NCBI GenBank assembly: GCA_958349055.1
Contig: CATWBO010000002.1
Coordinates: 1 to 64,000, forward strand
Source of the DNA: an uncultured bacterium
GTDB taxonomy: Bacteria; Actinomycetota; Coriobacteriia; Coriobacteriales; Coriobacteriaceae
Direction of reading: 5' to 3'
Length of the DNA: 64,000 nt
This document shows positions 25,645 through 34,455 of this stretch, in pieces (the stretch's first letter is position 1; each line of letters begins with the position of its first letter). Under the pieces are notes generated by a model, which saw only the letters and a list, made by a program, of their open reading frames with translations, did no database searches and had not been told where the DNA came from. The position numbers and the translations under genes are program-made.

Positions 25645-28374
25645 ATGGCAGCAACGGATATCGAGCGCGGACTCTCGACGGCCGAGGTCGAGGAGCGCAT
25701 CGCCGCCGGTAAGATCAACCGCAACATGGAGCTCAAGACCAAGTCGGTCAAAGAGCTCATCATCGAGAACCTCTGCACGCTGTTCAATTTGATCAACGTG
25801 ATCTTGGCGTTCCTGGTCATTTTGACCGGTTCGTTTAAGAATCTGACGTTCCTGTTCGTGGTGTTCCTCAATACCGCTATTGGCGTCATTCAGTCCATGC
25901 GTTCCAAGAAGATGGTCGATAAGCTCACGCTGCTGACCTCCAAGAAGGCCATCGCGGTGCGCGACGGCTCCGAGGTGGAGCTCGACCTGGATCAGATCGT
26001 GCTCGACGACATCATCCGCCTGGGGCGCGGCGACCAGATTCCCGCTGACGCCGTGGTGGTTTCGGGCGAGGCGCTCGTGAACGAGAGCCTGCTGACGGGC
26101 GAGAGCGACCTTATTAAGAAACAGCCCGGTTCCGAGCTCATGAGCGGCAGCTTTATCGACTCGGGCCTGCTGCGCGCCCGCGTGATCCATGTCGGCGCCG
26201 ACAACTACGTAGCCAAAATTAATAACGAGGCCAAGTACGTCAAAAAGGTCAATTCCGAGATCATGAACGCGCTTAACGCCATCGTGCGCTTTGCGAGCAT
26301 CATCATGATTCCGCTTGGCCTGGCGCTGTTCGCCTCGAGTGTGAGCGAGCTGTGGGATGCCGCGGGAACCCCGGGCGATAGCGCGCTTTCGTGGTGCTTC
26401 TCCGAGCTGCTGGTCGGACGCGTGCCTTCTTCGGCGCTGCTGTCCACGGTGGGCGCCCTGCTGGGCATGATTCCGCAGGGTTTGGTGCTGCTGACCTCGT
26501 CGGTGCTCGCCATCGCCACGGTGCGTCTGGCACGTCGCAAGGTGTTGGCCCAGCAGCTCTACTGCATCGAGACGCTCGCGCGCGTCGATGTGCTGTGCCT
26601 GGACAAGACGGGCACCATTACCTCGGGCCGTATGGAGGTCGAGGGCACCTATCCGCTGCCGGTTGAGGGCGTGAGCTTTGGTGTGGACTCGGACGAGGCG
26701 GCCGTTCCCGTCGATACCACGGTGCTCGATTTTGCGCTCGCCAACGTAGCGCGTGCGACTTCGGCCGATGCCAACGAGACCTGTCAGGCGCTGCTCAACT
26801 ACTATGCCGATCGTCCGGTCGAGGTGTCCGAGCCGCTGTCGGTCATTCCGTTCTCGTCCTCCAAAAAGTGGAGCGGCGCGTCGTTTGTGCAGGGCTCCTA
26901 TGTGATGGGTGCGGCGCAGTTTGTGCTCTCTGATCGTGCGTTTGCCCAGGTCGAGAACCGTGTCGCCGAGCTTGCCGATACCTGCCGCGTGCTCGTGGTG
27001 GCGCGCGTGGACGGCTTTACGCCCGATGGCGATATGGTGGGCGAGGCCGAGCCCGTGGGCTTTGTGACCATCCGCGACGAGATCCGTACCTCGGCGGCCG
27101 AGACCATCGGCTACTTTAACGAGCAGGGCGTGACTCTCAACGTGATCAGTGGCGACGACCCGCGTACGGTGTCGTCGATCGCGCGCGTGGTGGGCGTGCC
27201 GGGTGCGGACGCTTATGTGGACGCCACGACGCTCGATACGCCGGCCAAGCTCGATGCCGCAGTGGACCGCTACCATGTCTTTGGTCGTGTGACCCCGCAG
27301 CAGAAGCGCGAGCTCGTGCAGGCGCTCAAGCGCCGCGAGCACACCGTGGCCATGACGGGCGACGGCGTCAACGACGTGCTGGCGCTCAAGGAGGCCGACT
27401 GCTCCGTCGCCATGGCGGCCGGCTCCGATGCCGCGCGCAACGTGGCCGAGATCGTACTCGTCGACAACGACTTTGCCTCGATGCCCGCCGTGGTGGCCGA
27501 AGGCCGTCGCTCCATCAACAACCTACAGCGTTCGGCTTCGCTCTTCTTGACCAAGACGCTGTTCTCGATGGGCCTGGCGGCGCTGTGCATCGCGCTGCCG
27601 CCGTACCCCTTCGAGCCCATCCAGATGACGCTCATTAACTTCTTCTGCATCGGCGCGCCGGGCTTTGTGTTGGGCCTGGAGCCCAACAATGCTCGCGTGA
27701 AGGGGTCGTTCCTGACGAACGTACTCAAGCGTGCGCTGCCGGCGTCGCTGGCGGTCATTATGGCTGCGGCGCTCGATATCTTTGTGGCGCGCGTGTTTGG
27801 CTTTAGCCAGCTCACGCTGTCTACGATGTGCCTGCTTACGTCGTGCGCGGCGAGCGTCAGCCTGATCTGGCGCATCTCGCAGCCTCTCACGCCCCTACGT
27901 GTGGCGCTCTTTGTGTTTGTAGTCGCCGGCATCCTGACGGGCGTTATCGGATTCCCGAAGCTGCTGTCTATTGCCAACCTGACGATGGGTCAGATGGTTA
28001 TCTTGGCTGTCATCGTGGCCTTTACCTGCTCGGTGTTCTTTAAGCTCGCCACGATGATGGATTCGCTTAAGCCGCGTCGTCGTCATGCCGCAACTGGTTT
28101 TGGCCGCGGTGTGCGCGTCCGCCTGGGTCGCGGTGGCGGTAAGGTGAGCTCGACGGGTTCGACGGCGGAGCGTTTTGCCAAGCGCGTTGCCGCCGATATG
28201 GCGCAGCGCCGCGAGGCTCGCACCGTTCGCGAGGCCGAGGCCCGCGCACTCGAGGACGTGGCCCAGGGCCAACCGCAACCCAAGAAAAAGAAGAGCACGG
28301 GAGCCAAGCGTTCCCGCGTGACCAAATCGGCCCAGGGCATCAAAGTCTCGATGCCGAGCAAAAAGAAGAAGTAG
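25645..28374 (+). CDS. HAD-IC family P-type cation-transporting ATPase (CtpE-like)
   Basis: A 909-residue P-type ATPase. It has an actuator-domain LTGESD, the phosphorylation site DKTGT (Asp about 320), hinge motif TGDGVNDVLALKEADC and multiple membrane helices. The fourth-helix motif reads GMIPQGLVLLTSS rather than the IPEGLP of SERCA-type pumps, a signature of the CtpE group; mycobacterial CtpE has been linked to calcium uptake, so a calcium-like substrate is a reasonable inference. The last 90 residues form a basic Lys/Arg-rich cytoplasmic tail (KKKKSTGAKR, MPSKKKK) not usual for the family. Start is uncertain: ATG 25645 has a weak GGGA site, while ATG 25633 and GTG 25630 are in frame. Confidence 0.93.
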   Translation: MAATDIERGLSTAEVEERIAAGKINRNMELKTKSVKELIIENLCTLFNLINVILAFLVILTGSFKNLTFLFVVFLNTAIGVIQSMRSKKMVDKLTLLTSKKAIAVRDGSEVELDLDQIVLDDIIRLGRGDQIPADAVVVSGEALVNESLLTGESDLIKKQPGSELMSGSFIDSGLLRARVIHVGADNYVAKINNEAKYVKKVNSEIMNALNAIVRFASIIMIPLGLALFASSVSELWDAAGTPGDSALSWCFSELLVGRVPSSALLSTVGALLGMIPQGLVLLTSSVLAIATVRLARRKVLAQQLYCIETLARVDVLCLDKTGTITSGRMEVEGTYPLPVEGVSFGVDSDEAAVPVDTTVLDFALANVARATSADANETCQALLNYYADRPVEVSEPLSVIPFSSSKKWSGASFVQGSYVMGAAQFVLSDRAFAQVENRVAELADTCRVLVVARVDGFTPDGDMVGEAEPVGFVTIRDEIRTSAAETIGYFNEQGVTLNVISGDDPRTVSSIARVVGVPGADAYVDATTLDTPAKLDAAVDRYHVFGRVTPQQKRELVQALKRREHTVAMTGDGVNDVLALKEADCSVAMAAGSDAARNVAEIVLVDNDFASMPAVVAEGRRSINNLQRSASLFLTKTLFSMGLAALCIALPPYPFEPIQMTLINFFCIGAPGFVLGLEPNNARVKGSFLTNVLKRALPASLAVIMAAALDIFVARVFGFSQLTLSTMCLLTSCAASVSLIWRISQPLTPLRVALFVFVVAGILTGVIGFPKLLSIANLTMGQMVILAVIVAFTCSVFFKLATMMDSLKPRRRHAATGFGRGVRVRLGRGGGKVSSTGSTAERFAKRVAADMAQRREARTVREAEARALEDVAQGQPQPKKKKSTGAKRSRVTKSAQGIKVSMPSKKKK

Positions 28375-28387
28375 CCCGCGGCCTTCA

Positions 28388-28471
28388 GGGGATGATTTTT
28401 CTGGGACGGGGATTAAAAAATCGTTGCGTACCTAATGATTTTTTAATCCCCGTCCCAGAAAAATCATCCCC
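28388..28471. repeat. Dispersed palindromic repeat, copy 1
   Basis: A perfect 35-bp inverted repeat: arms 28388-28422 and 28437-28471, with a 14-nt loop. The arm reads through TTTTTCTGGGACGGGGATT. A second copy with the same sequence and orientation is at 53511-53588. It lies between a stop and the next promoter, so it could also end transcription, but its repetition points to a REP-like element. Confidence 0.92.
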
Positions 28472-28576
28472 CAAAAGACTGTCCCGCGATGTTGAATTGG
28501 TGCCTTGGCCCTGTGGGGCCGTGGCGATGTTATGCTCTAACCTCGATTGTTTGAATTGCTCCGAAAAGAGGATGCC

Positions 28577-29719
28577 GTGATCTGCCCGCATTGCCTTAAG
28601 ACCATCGAGGACGGCGCCTCGTTCTGCCCCTACTGCAACGCCTACGTCGGTCCGGGCGACGGTCCCGAGCACACCGAATTTGTGTTCTGCGAGGGCTGTG
28701 GCGCGCGTCTTTCCCCGCATGATCGCACGTGTCCCAAATGTGGACGCCCTGCTCCGGGCATCCTTTCCGAGGACGCTGCCGCATCCGACCTGGCGGCGGG
28801 CCGTACCGCCGGTTTTCCGCGCTTGACGCAGGAGCAGATCGATACCGAGGTGCCCCATGCGCCCGCTTCGGCTGCCGCCGTGCTTTCGGACGCCGCCGAC
28901 CCCAATGAGACCTGCGTGCTGCCAGCTTTCGATAAGGATTTCGGTATCCCCAAGGTCGATATTCCCACGCCCGTTTCCCTGCATGACGATGCTCAAAAAC
29001 CCAAGCGCAAGGTGCACCCCGACGAGGACGCCTATCACAAGCATAAGCGTCATATTCCTAAGCCGCTCATTATCATCGCGGTCCTTGCCGTCGTGTGCGG
29101 TGGTGCCTATTGGTTCGTGACGACCGATCCCATGGGTGTTATGCCTGGCTTCTATGATCAGTTTGGCCAAGCTGCACAAACCACCTTCCCCACGCGTCAA
29201 AAGGGCGAGGCGACTGAGGACGATACCAAGCAGGGCGATTCTGCCGAGGTGGTCCAGGAAGAAACCGTGCTCACCGATGATCAGCTCTATACCAGGCTCG
29301 ACGGTCTGTATCAGACCATCGTGTCCTACGCTGACGAGGACCAGATCGGCGAGGTCATCGATTCCTTTAACAACGGCTATCTTCGAACGCCACTGTCCAC
29401 CCGTCAGGAGCTGTCGCAAAGTGCCTACGCCCTGCGTGACCAGATAAAAAAGACGCAAGATGAGCTCAACAACCTGAAAGTACAGGACGATACGGTCTAT
29501 GCGGACGATATCGCCCACTTAAAGCAGCTTGCCGAGTGGATGTATGAGCGCGTCGACGTAATCTGCCAGAGCTGGGATATCTCGCTGGCCATTCCCGATG
29601 GCGAGTCGATGAGTTCCCACCAAAGCGAGATCCTGGCGCCCATCGCGCAGGGCGGCAACAGCGCGCTGAACCAGTACGATGCCAATGTGGGTTCCTGGAA
29701 GCCGCAGCAGCGTTCCTAA
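28577..29719 (+). CDS. Double zinc-ribbon membrane-anchored protein
   Basis: A 380-residue protein. The N-terminus holds two zinc-ribbon units: CPHC with CPYC at residues 3-23, then CEGCG with CPKCG around residues 37-58. A low-complexity linker follows, then one membrane helix (PLIIIAVLAVVCGGAYWFV) near residue 160-180 and an extracytoplasmic domain rich in helices. The zinc ribbons would face the cytosol. The GTG at 28577 is preferred since AGAGG lies just upstream and the first zinc ribbon begins there, although the frame is open from 28547. Similar zinc-ribbon membrane proteins are common in Coriobacteriia and have no defined role. No operon partner is clear. Confidence 0.82.
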   Translation: MICPHCLKTIEDGASFCPYCNAYVGPGDGPEHTEFVFCEGCGARLSPHDRTCPKCGRPAPGILSEDAAASDLAAGRTAGFPRLTQEQIDTEVPHAPASAAAVLSDAADPNETCVLPAFDKDFGIPKVDIPTPVSLHDDAQKPKRKVHPDEDAYHKHKRHIPKPLIIIAVLAVVCGGAYWFVTTDPMGVMPGFYDQFGQAAQTTFPTRQKGEATEDDTKQGDSAEVVQEETVLTDDQLYTRLDGLYQTIVSYADEDQIGEVIDSFNNGYLRTPLSTRQELSQSAYALRDQIKKTQDELNNLKVQDDTVYADDIAHLKQLAEWMYERVDVICQSWDISLAIPDGESMSSHQSEILAPIAQGGNSALNQYDANVGSWKPQQRS

Positions 29720-29757
29720 AATTAGTTCGCCATAGTCGGCATAACCTACGTGCGCAA

Positions 29758-29787
29758 TTGATGTAAGCCCGTGCTTATTGCTACAAT
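29758..29787 (+). promoter_or_regulatory. Promoter of the cyclophilin gene
   Basis: TTGATG at 29758-29763 and TACAAT at 29782-29787 with an 18-bp spacer, 40 nt before the start codon. Confidence 0.65.
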
Positions 29788-29826
29788 TCGTACAAATATG
29801 CTTTAAACGCACGAGGAAGGAACCAC

Positions 29827-30369
29827 ATGTTTGGTTTTAAGAAAGAGCTCTACACGCCCGAGTATCAGCTTGTCGGCGACGAGTGCGCCGTAATCGAGAC
29901 GTCGAAGGGTACCATCAAGGTCAAGTTTGACGGCGAGGGCGCTCCCATTCATGTCGCGAACTTCTGCGAGCTTTCCACGATGGGCTTCTATGATGGCCTT
30001 AAGTTCCATCGCTATGTGCCCGGTTTTGTCATCCAGGGCGGCGACCCCAATACCCGCGACATGTCCGGCGCCGACGTCGCTGCCGGTCTTGAGGGCCCCG
30101 ACGGCATGCCCGGTACCGGTGGCCCCGGCTACTGCATCAAGGGCGAGTTTGCCACCAATCCGCGCAACAGCCATGTCGATGGCGCCCTTGCCATGGCACG
30201 CTCCATGGACCCCGATTCCGCAGGTTCGCAGTTCTACTTCTGCCTGGGTGCCCAGCATAACCTCGATTCCGGTTACACCGTCTTTGGTACCACGGTCGAG
30301 GGTCTCGATGTGATTTCGCAGCTGCGTGCCGGCGACGAGATCGTCCATGTCGAGATCGTTCACGAGTAA
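29827..30369 (+). CDS. Cyclophilin-type peptidyl-prolyl isomerase
   Basis: A 180-residue cytosolic cyclophilin without a signal peptide. Family motifs are clear: FHRYVPGFVIQGGDP with the catalytic arginine and the substrate-pocket Phe and Gln, GALAMARSMDPDSAGSQFYF, and the late GYTVFGTTVEGLDVI. It catalyses cis-trans isomerisation at proline bonds and assists folding. The start ATG at 29827 has GAGGAAGGA upstream. An 11-nt gap separates it from the TPR gene, suggesting co-transcription. The short N-terminal extension before the barrel (MFGFKKELYTPEYQLVGDE) is slightly longer than in minimal cyclophilins. Confidence 0.94.
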   Translation: MFGFKKELYTPEYQLVGDECAVIETSKGTIKVKFDGEGAPIHVANFCELSTMGFYDGLKFHRYVPGFVIQGGDPNTRDMSGADVAAGLEGPDGMPGTGGPGYCIKGEFATNPRNSHVDGALAMARSMDPDSAGSQFYFCLGAQHNLDSGYTVFGTTVEGLDVISQLRAGDEIVHVEIVHE

Positions 30370-30380
30370 AGGGGATTTCC

Positions 30381-31685
30381 TTGAATAGCCAGCTGATCCA
30401 ACAGGGCCGCGCCGCTTACCGCGCGGGTGATTTTTCCGCTGCAGCCCAGATGCTTGGGGCGGCAAAAACTCCCGATGAGATTATGGGCGAGGCCGATCAC
30501 CTTCGTGGCAACGCCTTGATGCACCTGGGCATGTATGCCGAGGCCGCCGAGGCCTATGCCGCCGCCCTCAACGACGGCACCTACGGCAAGCGCGGCGCGC
30601 TGCTCACCAACCGCGGCAAGGCGCTCGCCGCCGTGGGCGACTACACGACGGCCGCTCAGGCGTTCTCTGCTGCTACGCAGGATGCTTCCTATGCCACGCC
30701 GTTCAAGGCCTATCTGGGTCTAGGCAATGCGCTGTTCCAATCGGGCGACTATGCCAACGCGGGAACCGCCTTCCGTCAGGCCGCCATCGACGGCGCCAAT
30801 CCGGCTCCTGCCGCCGCACTCGGCGAGCTCGGTCGTTGCTTCATTAAGCTCGGCCGTCCGGCGGATGCCGTGGAGACCTACCGCACGGCTATCGACTTTG
30901 CCGGCCCCCGCGACGACACGCGTGCGCTTAACGCCGGCATGGGTCAGGCGCTTTCTGCCGCCGGCCGTCCCTCCGACGCACTCGATGCCTTTAACGCCGC
31001 TACTGCCGATGGCATCTACCAGCTCACCTCCGAGCAGGCCGATGAGCTTGCCCGCGTGCATGATTCGCTTGCCGCGCTGTCTGCCCAGACGGCTATGGCC
31101 ACGGCTCCGGCGCCCGCGATGGACGCTCCTGCCGTCGATCCGCTCGATCCTACGGGCGCGACCGGTCAGTTTATGCCCGATCCCTCGGACACCGGCTTCT
31201 TTACGCTGTCCGAGTCAGAGATGGTCCAGCAGGACCGTCAGGATCGTAAGCAGGCCAAGGTCCGTCGTCGCCATCGCCACACGGGTCTCAAAGTCTTCAT
31301 CGTGCTGCTTCTGCTCATTTTGATCGCCGCGGGCGGTCTGGGCTTTGCCTACACGCGCGGCTTTGGCTTCCCGTCTCAGGAGTCTGTCGTTACCGATCTG
31401 TTCCAGGCTGCCGGCGACGGTGACACCGCAAAGGCCGAGTCTTGCCTGGCCTCGAACCTGTCCGAGGACGCCAAGTCTATGATCATCTCCTCGATTCCGC
31501 AGGGTGCCACCGTGTCCGTCGAGGGCATGGATCAGTCCATGACCGAGACGACCGCTAAGGTGAAGGCATCGCTGTCCAAGGGCGGCGAGCAGGAGTACAC
31601 CGTCAAATTCGTGCGCTCCGACAACCATATCGGCTGGGCCGTTTCCTCCCTCGATATGGATTTCTCGGCTGCTGACAACCAGTAG
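30381..31685 (+). CDS. TPR-repeat membrane protein
   Basis: A 434-residue protein starting at TTG 30381 with an AAAGGGGA ribosome site overlapping the cyclophilin stop. Residues 1 to about 220 are tandem TPR-like helical pairs (for example AEAAEAYAAALNDGTYGKRG and DYANAGTAFRQAAID). A disordered linker with basic residues (KQAKVRRRHRHTG) leads to one membrane helix (LKVFIVLLLLILIAAGGLGFAY) near residue 305-327. The C-terminal external domain resembles DUF4878-type lipocalin or NTF2-like folds (QEYTVKFVRSDNHIGWAVSS). TPR repeats would be cytosolic. Its role is probably in protein interaction at the membrane; no specific function is assigned. Confidence 0.85.
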   Translation: MNSQLIQQGRAAYRAGDFSAAAQMLGAAKTPDEIMGEADHLRGNALMHLGMYAEAAEAYAAALNDGTYGKRGALLTNRGKALAAVGDYTTAAQAFSAATQDASYATPFKAYLGLGNALFQSGDYANAGTAFRQAAIDGANPAPAAALGELGRCFIKLGRPADAVETYRTAIDFAGPRDDTRALNAGMGQALSAAGRPSDALDAFNAATADGIYQLTSEQADELARVHDSLAALSAQTAMATAPAPAMDAPAVDPLDPTGATGQFMPDPSDTGFFTLSESEMVQQDRQDRKQAKVRRRHRHTGLKVFIVLLLLILIAAGGLGFAYTRGFGFPSQESVVTDLFQAAGDGDTAKAESCLASNLSEDAKSMIISSIPQGATVSVEGMDQSMTETTAKVKASLSKGGEQEYTVKFVRSDNHIGWAVSSLDMDFSAADNQ

Positions 31686-31707
31686 TGACCTTATGGGATT
31701 TAGCTTT

Positions 31708-31745
31708 GCCCGGCGCTTCACCGCAAGTGAGGCGCCGGGCTTGCG
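31708..31745 (+). terminator. Strong hairpin before mreB
   Basis: A 14-bp stem with one G-T pair (GCCCGGCGCTTCAC with GTGAGGCGCCGGGC), CGCAA loop, followed by TTGCGCT. A likely terminator for the TPR gene with a weak T-run. Confidence 0.65.
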
Positions 31746-31800
31746 CTAGTATGATGAGCTAGTAGTTTTCCAGCAATCATCCAACACATCAGGAGTTGCG

Positions 31801-32844
31801 TTGTTTTCTTTGATGGATATGTTCTTCGGTAGCTATGCGGGCGATCTTGCCATCGACCTCGGCACCGCAAATACGCTTGTCTCCGTGCGCGGCAAGGGCA
31901 TCGTCATTCGCGAGCCCTCCGTTGTCGCCATCGACAAGAACGACGAGCGCATCCTGGCGGTCGGTATCGAGGCAAAGCGCATGCTCGGCCGTACGCCCGG
32001 CAACATCGTGGCCGTTCGTCCCCTGAAGGACGGCGTCATCGCCGACTTCGATGTTACCGAGGCCATGCTTCGCTACTTTATCGACAAGGCGTCCGAGAAG
32101 CGCTATCCGTGGACTCCGCGTCCGCGTGTTGTCGTCTGCGTTCCCTCCGGTGTCACGTCGGTCGAGAAGCGCGCTGTCTTTGAGGCCACGATCCAGGCCG
32201 GTGCCCGCCAGGCCTATCTGATCGAAGAGCCTATGGCCGCCGCTATCGGCGCCGACCTGCCCGTCGAGGAACCCACCGGTTCCATGGTCATCGACATCGG
32301 TGGCGGTACCACTGAGGTCGCCGTTATCGCTATGGGCGGCATCGTCGTCTCGCAGTCCATTCGTATTGCCGGCGACGAGTTCGATCAGGCCATCCTTACG
32401 CACGTTCGTGATGCCTACAACCTGGCCATCGGCGAGCGTACGGCAGAGGACATCAAGATCAAGGTCGGCTCCGCCGTGCCGCTCAAGGATGAGCTCGACG
32501 TCGAGGTCAACGGTCGCGACGTGATCACGGGTCTGCCCAAGACCGTGCGCATCGAGAGCGAGGAGATTCGTCGTGCGCTCAACAAGCCGCTCGACGAGAT
32601 GGCCAAGGCCGTCAAGGACGCCCTCGATGCCACGCCGCCCGATCTTGCCTCTGACCTTATGTACTACGGCATTTTGCTGACCGGTGGTGGCGCTCTGCTA
32701 CGCGGTCTCGACGTACGCCTGCGCGATGAGACCGGTGTTTCGGTCAACGTCAGCCCCACGGCGCTCGATAACGTCGTTAACGGCTGTGCCCGCGTGCTCG
32801 AGGCCAATGCGTTTGATGGTGGCTTCGTCCAGACCAATGCTTAA
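31801..32844 (+). CDS. mreB: Rod shape-determining protein MreB
   Basis: A 347-residue actin-like ATPase that directs lateral wall synthesis from the inner membrane face. Phosphate-binding loop LAIDLGTANTLV is near the N-terminus, IEEPMAAAIGADLP and VIDIGGGTTEVAVIAMGG in the middle, and LTGGGALLRGLD toward the C-terminus. The N-terminal LFSLMDMFFGS is amphipathic and suits membrane contact. The TTG at 31801 is chosen because AGGAG at 31791-31795 gives correct spacing; the ATG at 31813 would be too far. It is first in a run with mreC, mreD, pbp2 and rodA, the complete elongasome core. Confidence 0.97.
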   Translation: MFSLMDMFFGSYAGDLAIDLGTANTLVSVRGKGIVIREPSVVAIDKNDERILAVGIEAKRMLGRTPGNIVAVRPLKDGVIADFDVTEAMLRYFIDKASEKRYPWTPRPRVVVCVPSGVTSVEKRAVFEATIQAGARQAYLIEEPMAAAIGADLPVEEPTGSMVIDIGGGTTEVAVIAMGGIVVSQSIRIAGDEFDQAILTHVRDAYNLAIGERTAEDIKIKVGSAVPLKDELDVEVNGRDVITGLPKTVRIESEEIRRALNKPLDEMAKAVKDALDATPPDLASDLMYYGILLTGGGALLRGLDVRLRDETGVSVNVSPTALDNVVNGCARVLEANAFDGGFVQTNA

Positions 32845-32865
32845 TTTCCAAAAGGTGGATTCCAT

Positions 32866-33864
32866 TTGGCACGATCTTCGGGTTTCTCCACAAATCTGAA
32901 TACCAAGCGACAATCAACGGGTATGCGCCCGTTGATTGTTTTCAGCCTGATTTCGGTGTTGCTGCTTACGTTTTATATTCGTGAGGGCGAGGCCGGGCCG
33001 ATTCATGCCGTTCGTTCGGGTGTGACGACGATTACCTCGCCGGTGCGTTTTCTGGGCTCGGCTGTGGCGGCTCCCTTCAATGCGATCGGTAACGTGTTCT
33101 CTAACCTTACGGCGTCACAGGACACGCTTGACGAGCTTAAGAAGCAAAACGAGGAACTGACCTCTAAGGTCGCCGAGCTCTCCGAGGCTCAAAAGACCGC
33201 CGAGCGACTGGAGGGTCTGGTCGGTCTGCAGTCGACCTACAACCTCAAGTCCACTGCAGCTCGTATCGTCGGCGCTTCGGGCGATGCCTGGACCTCGACC
33301 GTTACCATCGATAAGGGTTCTGCCGACGGGCTTACCATCAACATGCCCGTGACGAGTTCTGCCGGTGTCATAGGCCAGATTATCGAGGTCTCGGCCAAGA
33401 CGTCCACCGTGCGCCTGATTGGCGATGAGAACTCGGGCGTGTCCGCCATGGTGCAGGACACGCGCGCCCAGGGCATGCTGCAGGGTCAGGCTGACGGCAC
33501 GCTGCGTCTTGAGTATGTGAGCGTCGATTCCGACGTTAAGGTTGGCGACATCATCGTGACCTCGGGCATTGGCGGTGTGTTCCCCAAGGGTCTACCGCTC
33601 GGCACCGTCTCGTCGGTTGAGAAATCGGCAAACGACGTGTACTACACCATTGTGGTGCGCGCCCAGACGACGGCCGAGAACAACGAGGAAGTGCTGGTCA
33701 TCACCTCGCTGACCGACGAACAGTCGGCCTCGGATGAGGACGTGAGCACGGCTAATAGCACGCCGCAGGGAACGTCGCGCGATGCTGCGACCAAGACGAA
33801 GGACGAGAGCTCGGATGACAGTTCCGACACGTCTGAGACGACCGATTCCGGCTCGAGCGAATAG
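32866..33864 (+). CDS. mreC: Rod shape-determining protein MreC
   Basis: A 332-residue bitopic protein: a short cytosolic N-terminus, one membrane helix (RPLIVFSLISVLLLTFYI), a coiled coil (DELKKQNEELTSKVAELSEAQKTAE split over residues 85-110) and two beta-barrel domains with GDAWTSTVTIDKG and VTSSAGVIGQI. It ends in a Ser/Asp/Thr-rich, probably disordered external tail of about 50 residues, which is longer than usual. It links MreB to PBP2. The TTG at 32866 has an AAAGGTGG ribosome site. It is followed 5 nt later by mreD. Confidence 0.95.
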   Translation: MARSSGFSTNLNTKRQSTGMRPLIVFSLISVLLLTFYIREGEAGPIHAVRSGVTTITSPVRFLGSAVAAPFNAIGNVFSNLTASQDTLDELKKQNEELTSKVAELSEAQKTAERLEGLVGLQSTYNLKSTAARIVGASGDAWTSTVTIDKGSADGLTINMPVTSSAGVIGQIIEVSAKTSTVRLIGDENSGVSAMVQDTRAQGMLQGQADGTLRLEYVSVDSDVKVGDIIVTSGIGGVFPKGLPLGTVSSVEKSANDVYYTIVVRAQTTAENNEEVLVITSLTDEQSASDEDVSTANSTPQGTSRDAATKTKDESSDDSSDTSETTDSGSSE

Positions 33865-33869
33865 GGGGC

Positions 33870-34442
33870 ATGTCCATGGATCTACACGAGCAGGGGATGA
33901 GCTCCCGCACGTTTGTAATCGCCGCCATCGTGTGCGTGCTGCTGCAGGCAGGCCTGGCACCGCAGATCTCCATTGCGGGCGGTCGTGTCAACTTCATGAT
34001 TATCCTGGTGTGCCTAAGCGTGTTCTCGGGCGACCCGACCCGTGCCGTCGTGTGCGGTTTTTGCAGCGGCTTGTTTTATGACCTGTCCGCTGCCGTGCCG
34101 GTGGGAGTTATGTCGCTCCTGCTGACCGTGGGTTCTTTTGCCCTGGTGCACAGTGCTGCCGGTCAGATCGGCGGTACCCCGAGTGCGCGCGGCATCACTG
34201 TGGGCGCCTTTGCGCTCGTCATTAATGTGATCTACAGCATCATCTTGCTGTTTATGGGTTTGGAGACGAGCTTTGTCGTGGCGATCTTTGGCCATGCGCT
34301 GCCGTCTTCGATCCTGACGGGTCTGGTTGCCATTCCGTTTTTGATGTCCGGCGTCGTGCCGCAGTCCGGCTATGGATTCTCCGCACGTGGCGGACGCCAG
34401 ACGGGTATGCGCTTTAAGCCCAAGACCCGCAAACTCAAATAG
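33870..34442 (+). CDS. mreD: Rod shape-determining protein MreD
   Basis: A 190-residue membrane protein with about five hydrophobic helices and the FMIILVCLSVFSGDPTRA segment typical of MreD, followed by GFCSGLFYDLSAAVPVG. It is a structural member of the elongasome that binds MreC. The ATG at 33870 has a GGGGG-type ribosome site; an in-frame ATG at 33876 is possible. The C-terminal tail after the last helix is short and basic (RGGRQTGMRFKPKTRKLK). It lies between mreC and the PBP2 gene in the usual order. Confidence 0.93.
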   Translation: MSMDLHEQGMSSRTFVIAAIVCVLLQAGLAPQISIAGGRVNFMIILVCLSVFSGDPTRAVVCGFCSGLFYDLSAAVPVGVMSLLLTVGSFALVHSAAGQIGGTPSARGITVGAFALVINVIYSIILLFMGLETSFVVAIFGHALPSSILTGLVAIPFLMSGVVPQSGYGFSARGGRQTGMRFKPKTRKLK

Positions 34443-34455
34443 GGGAGGCCCGTAG

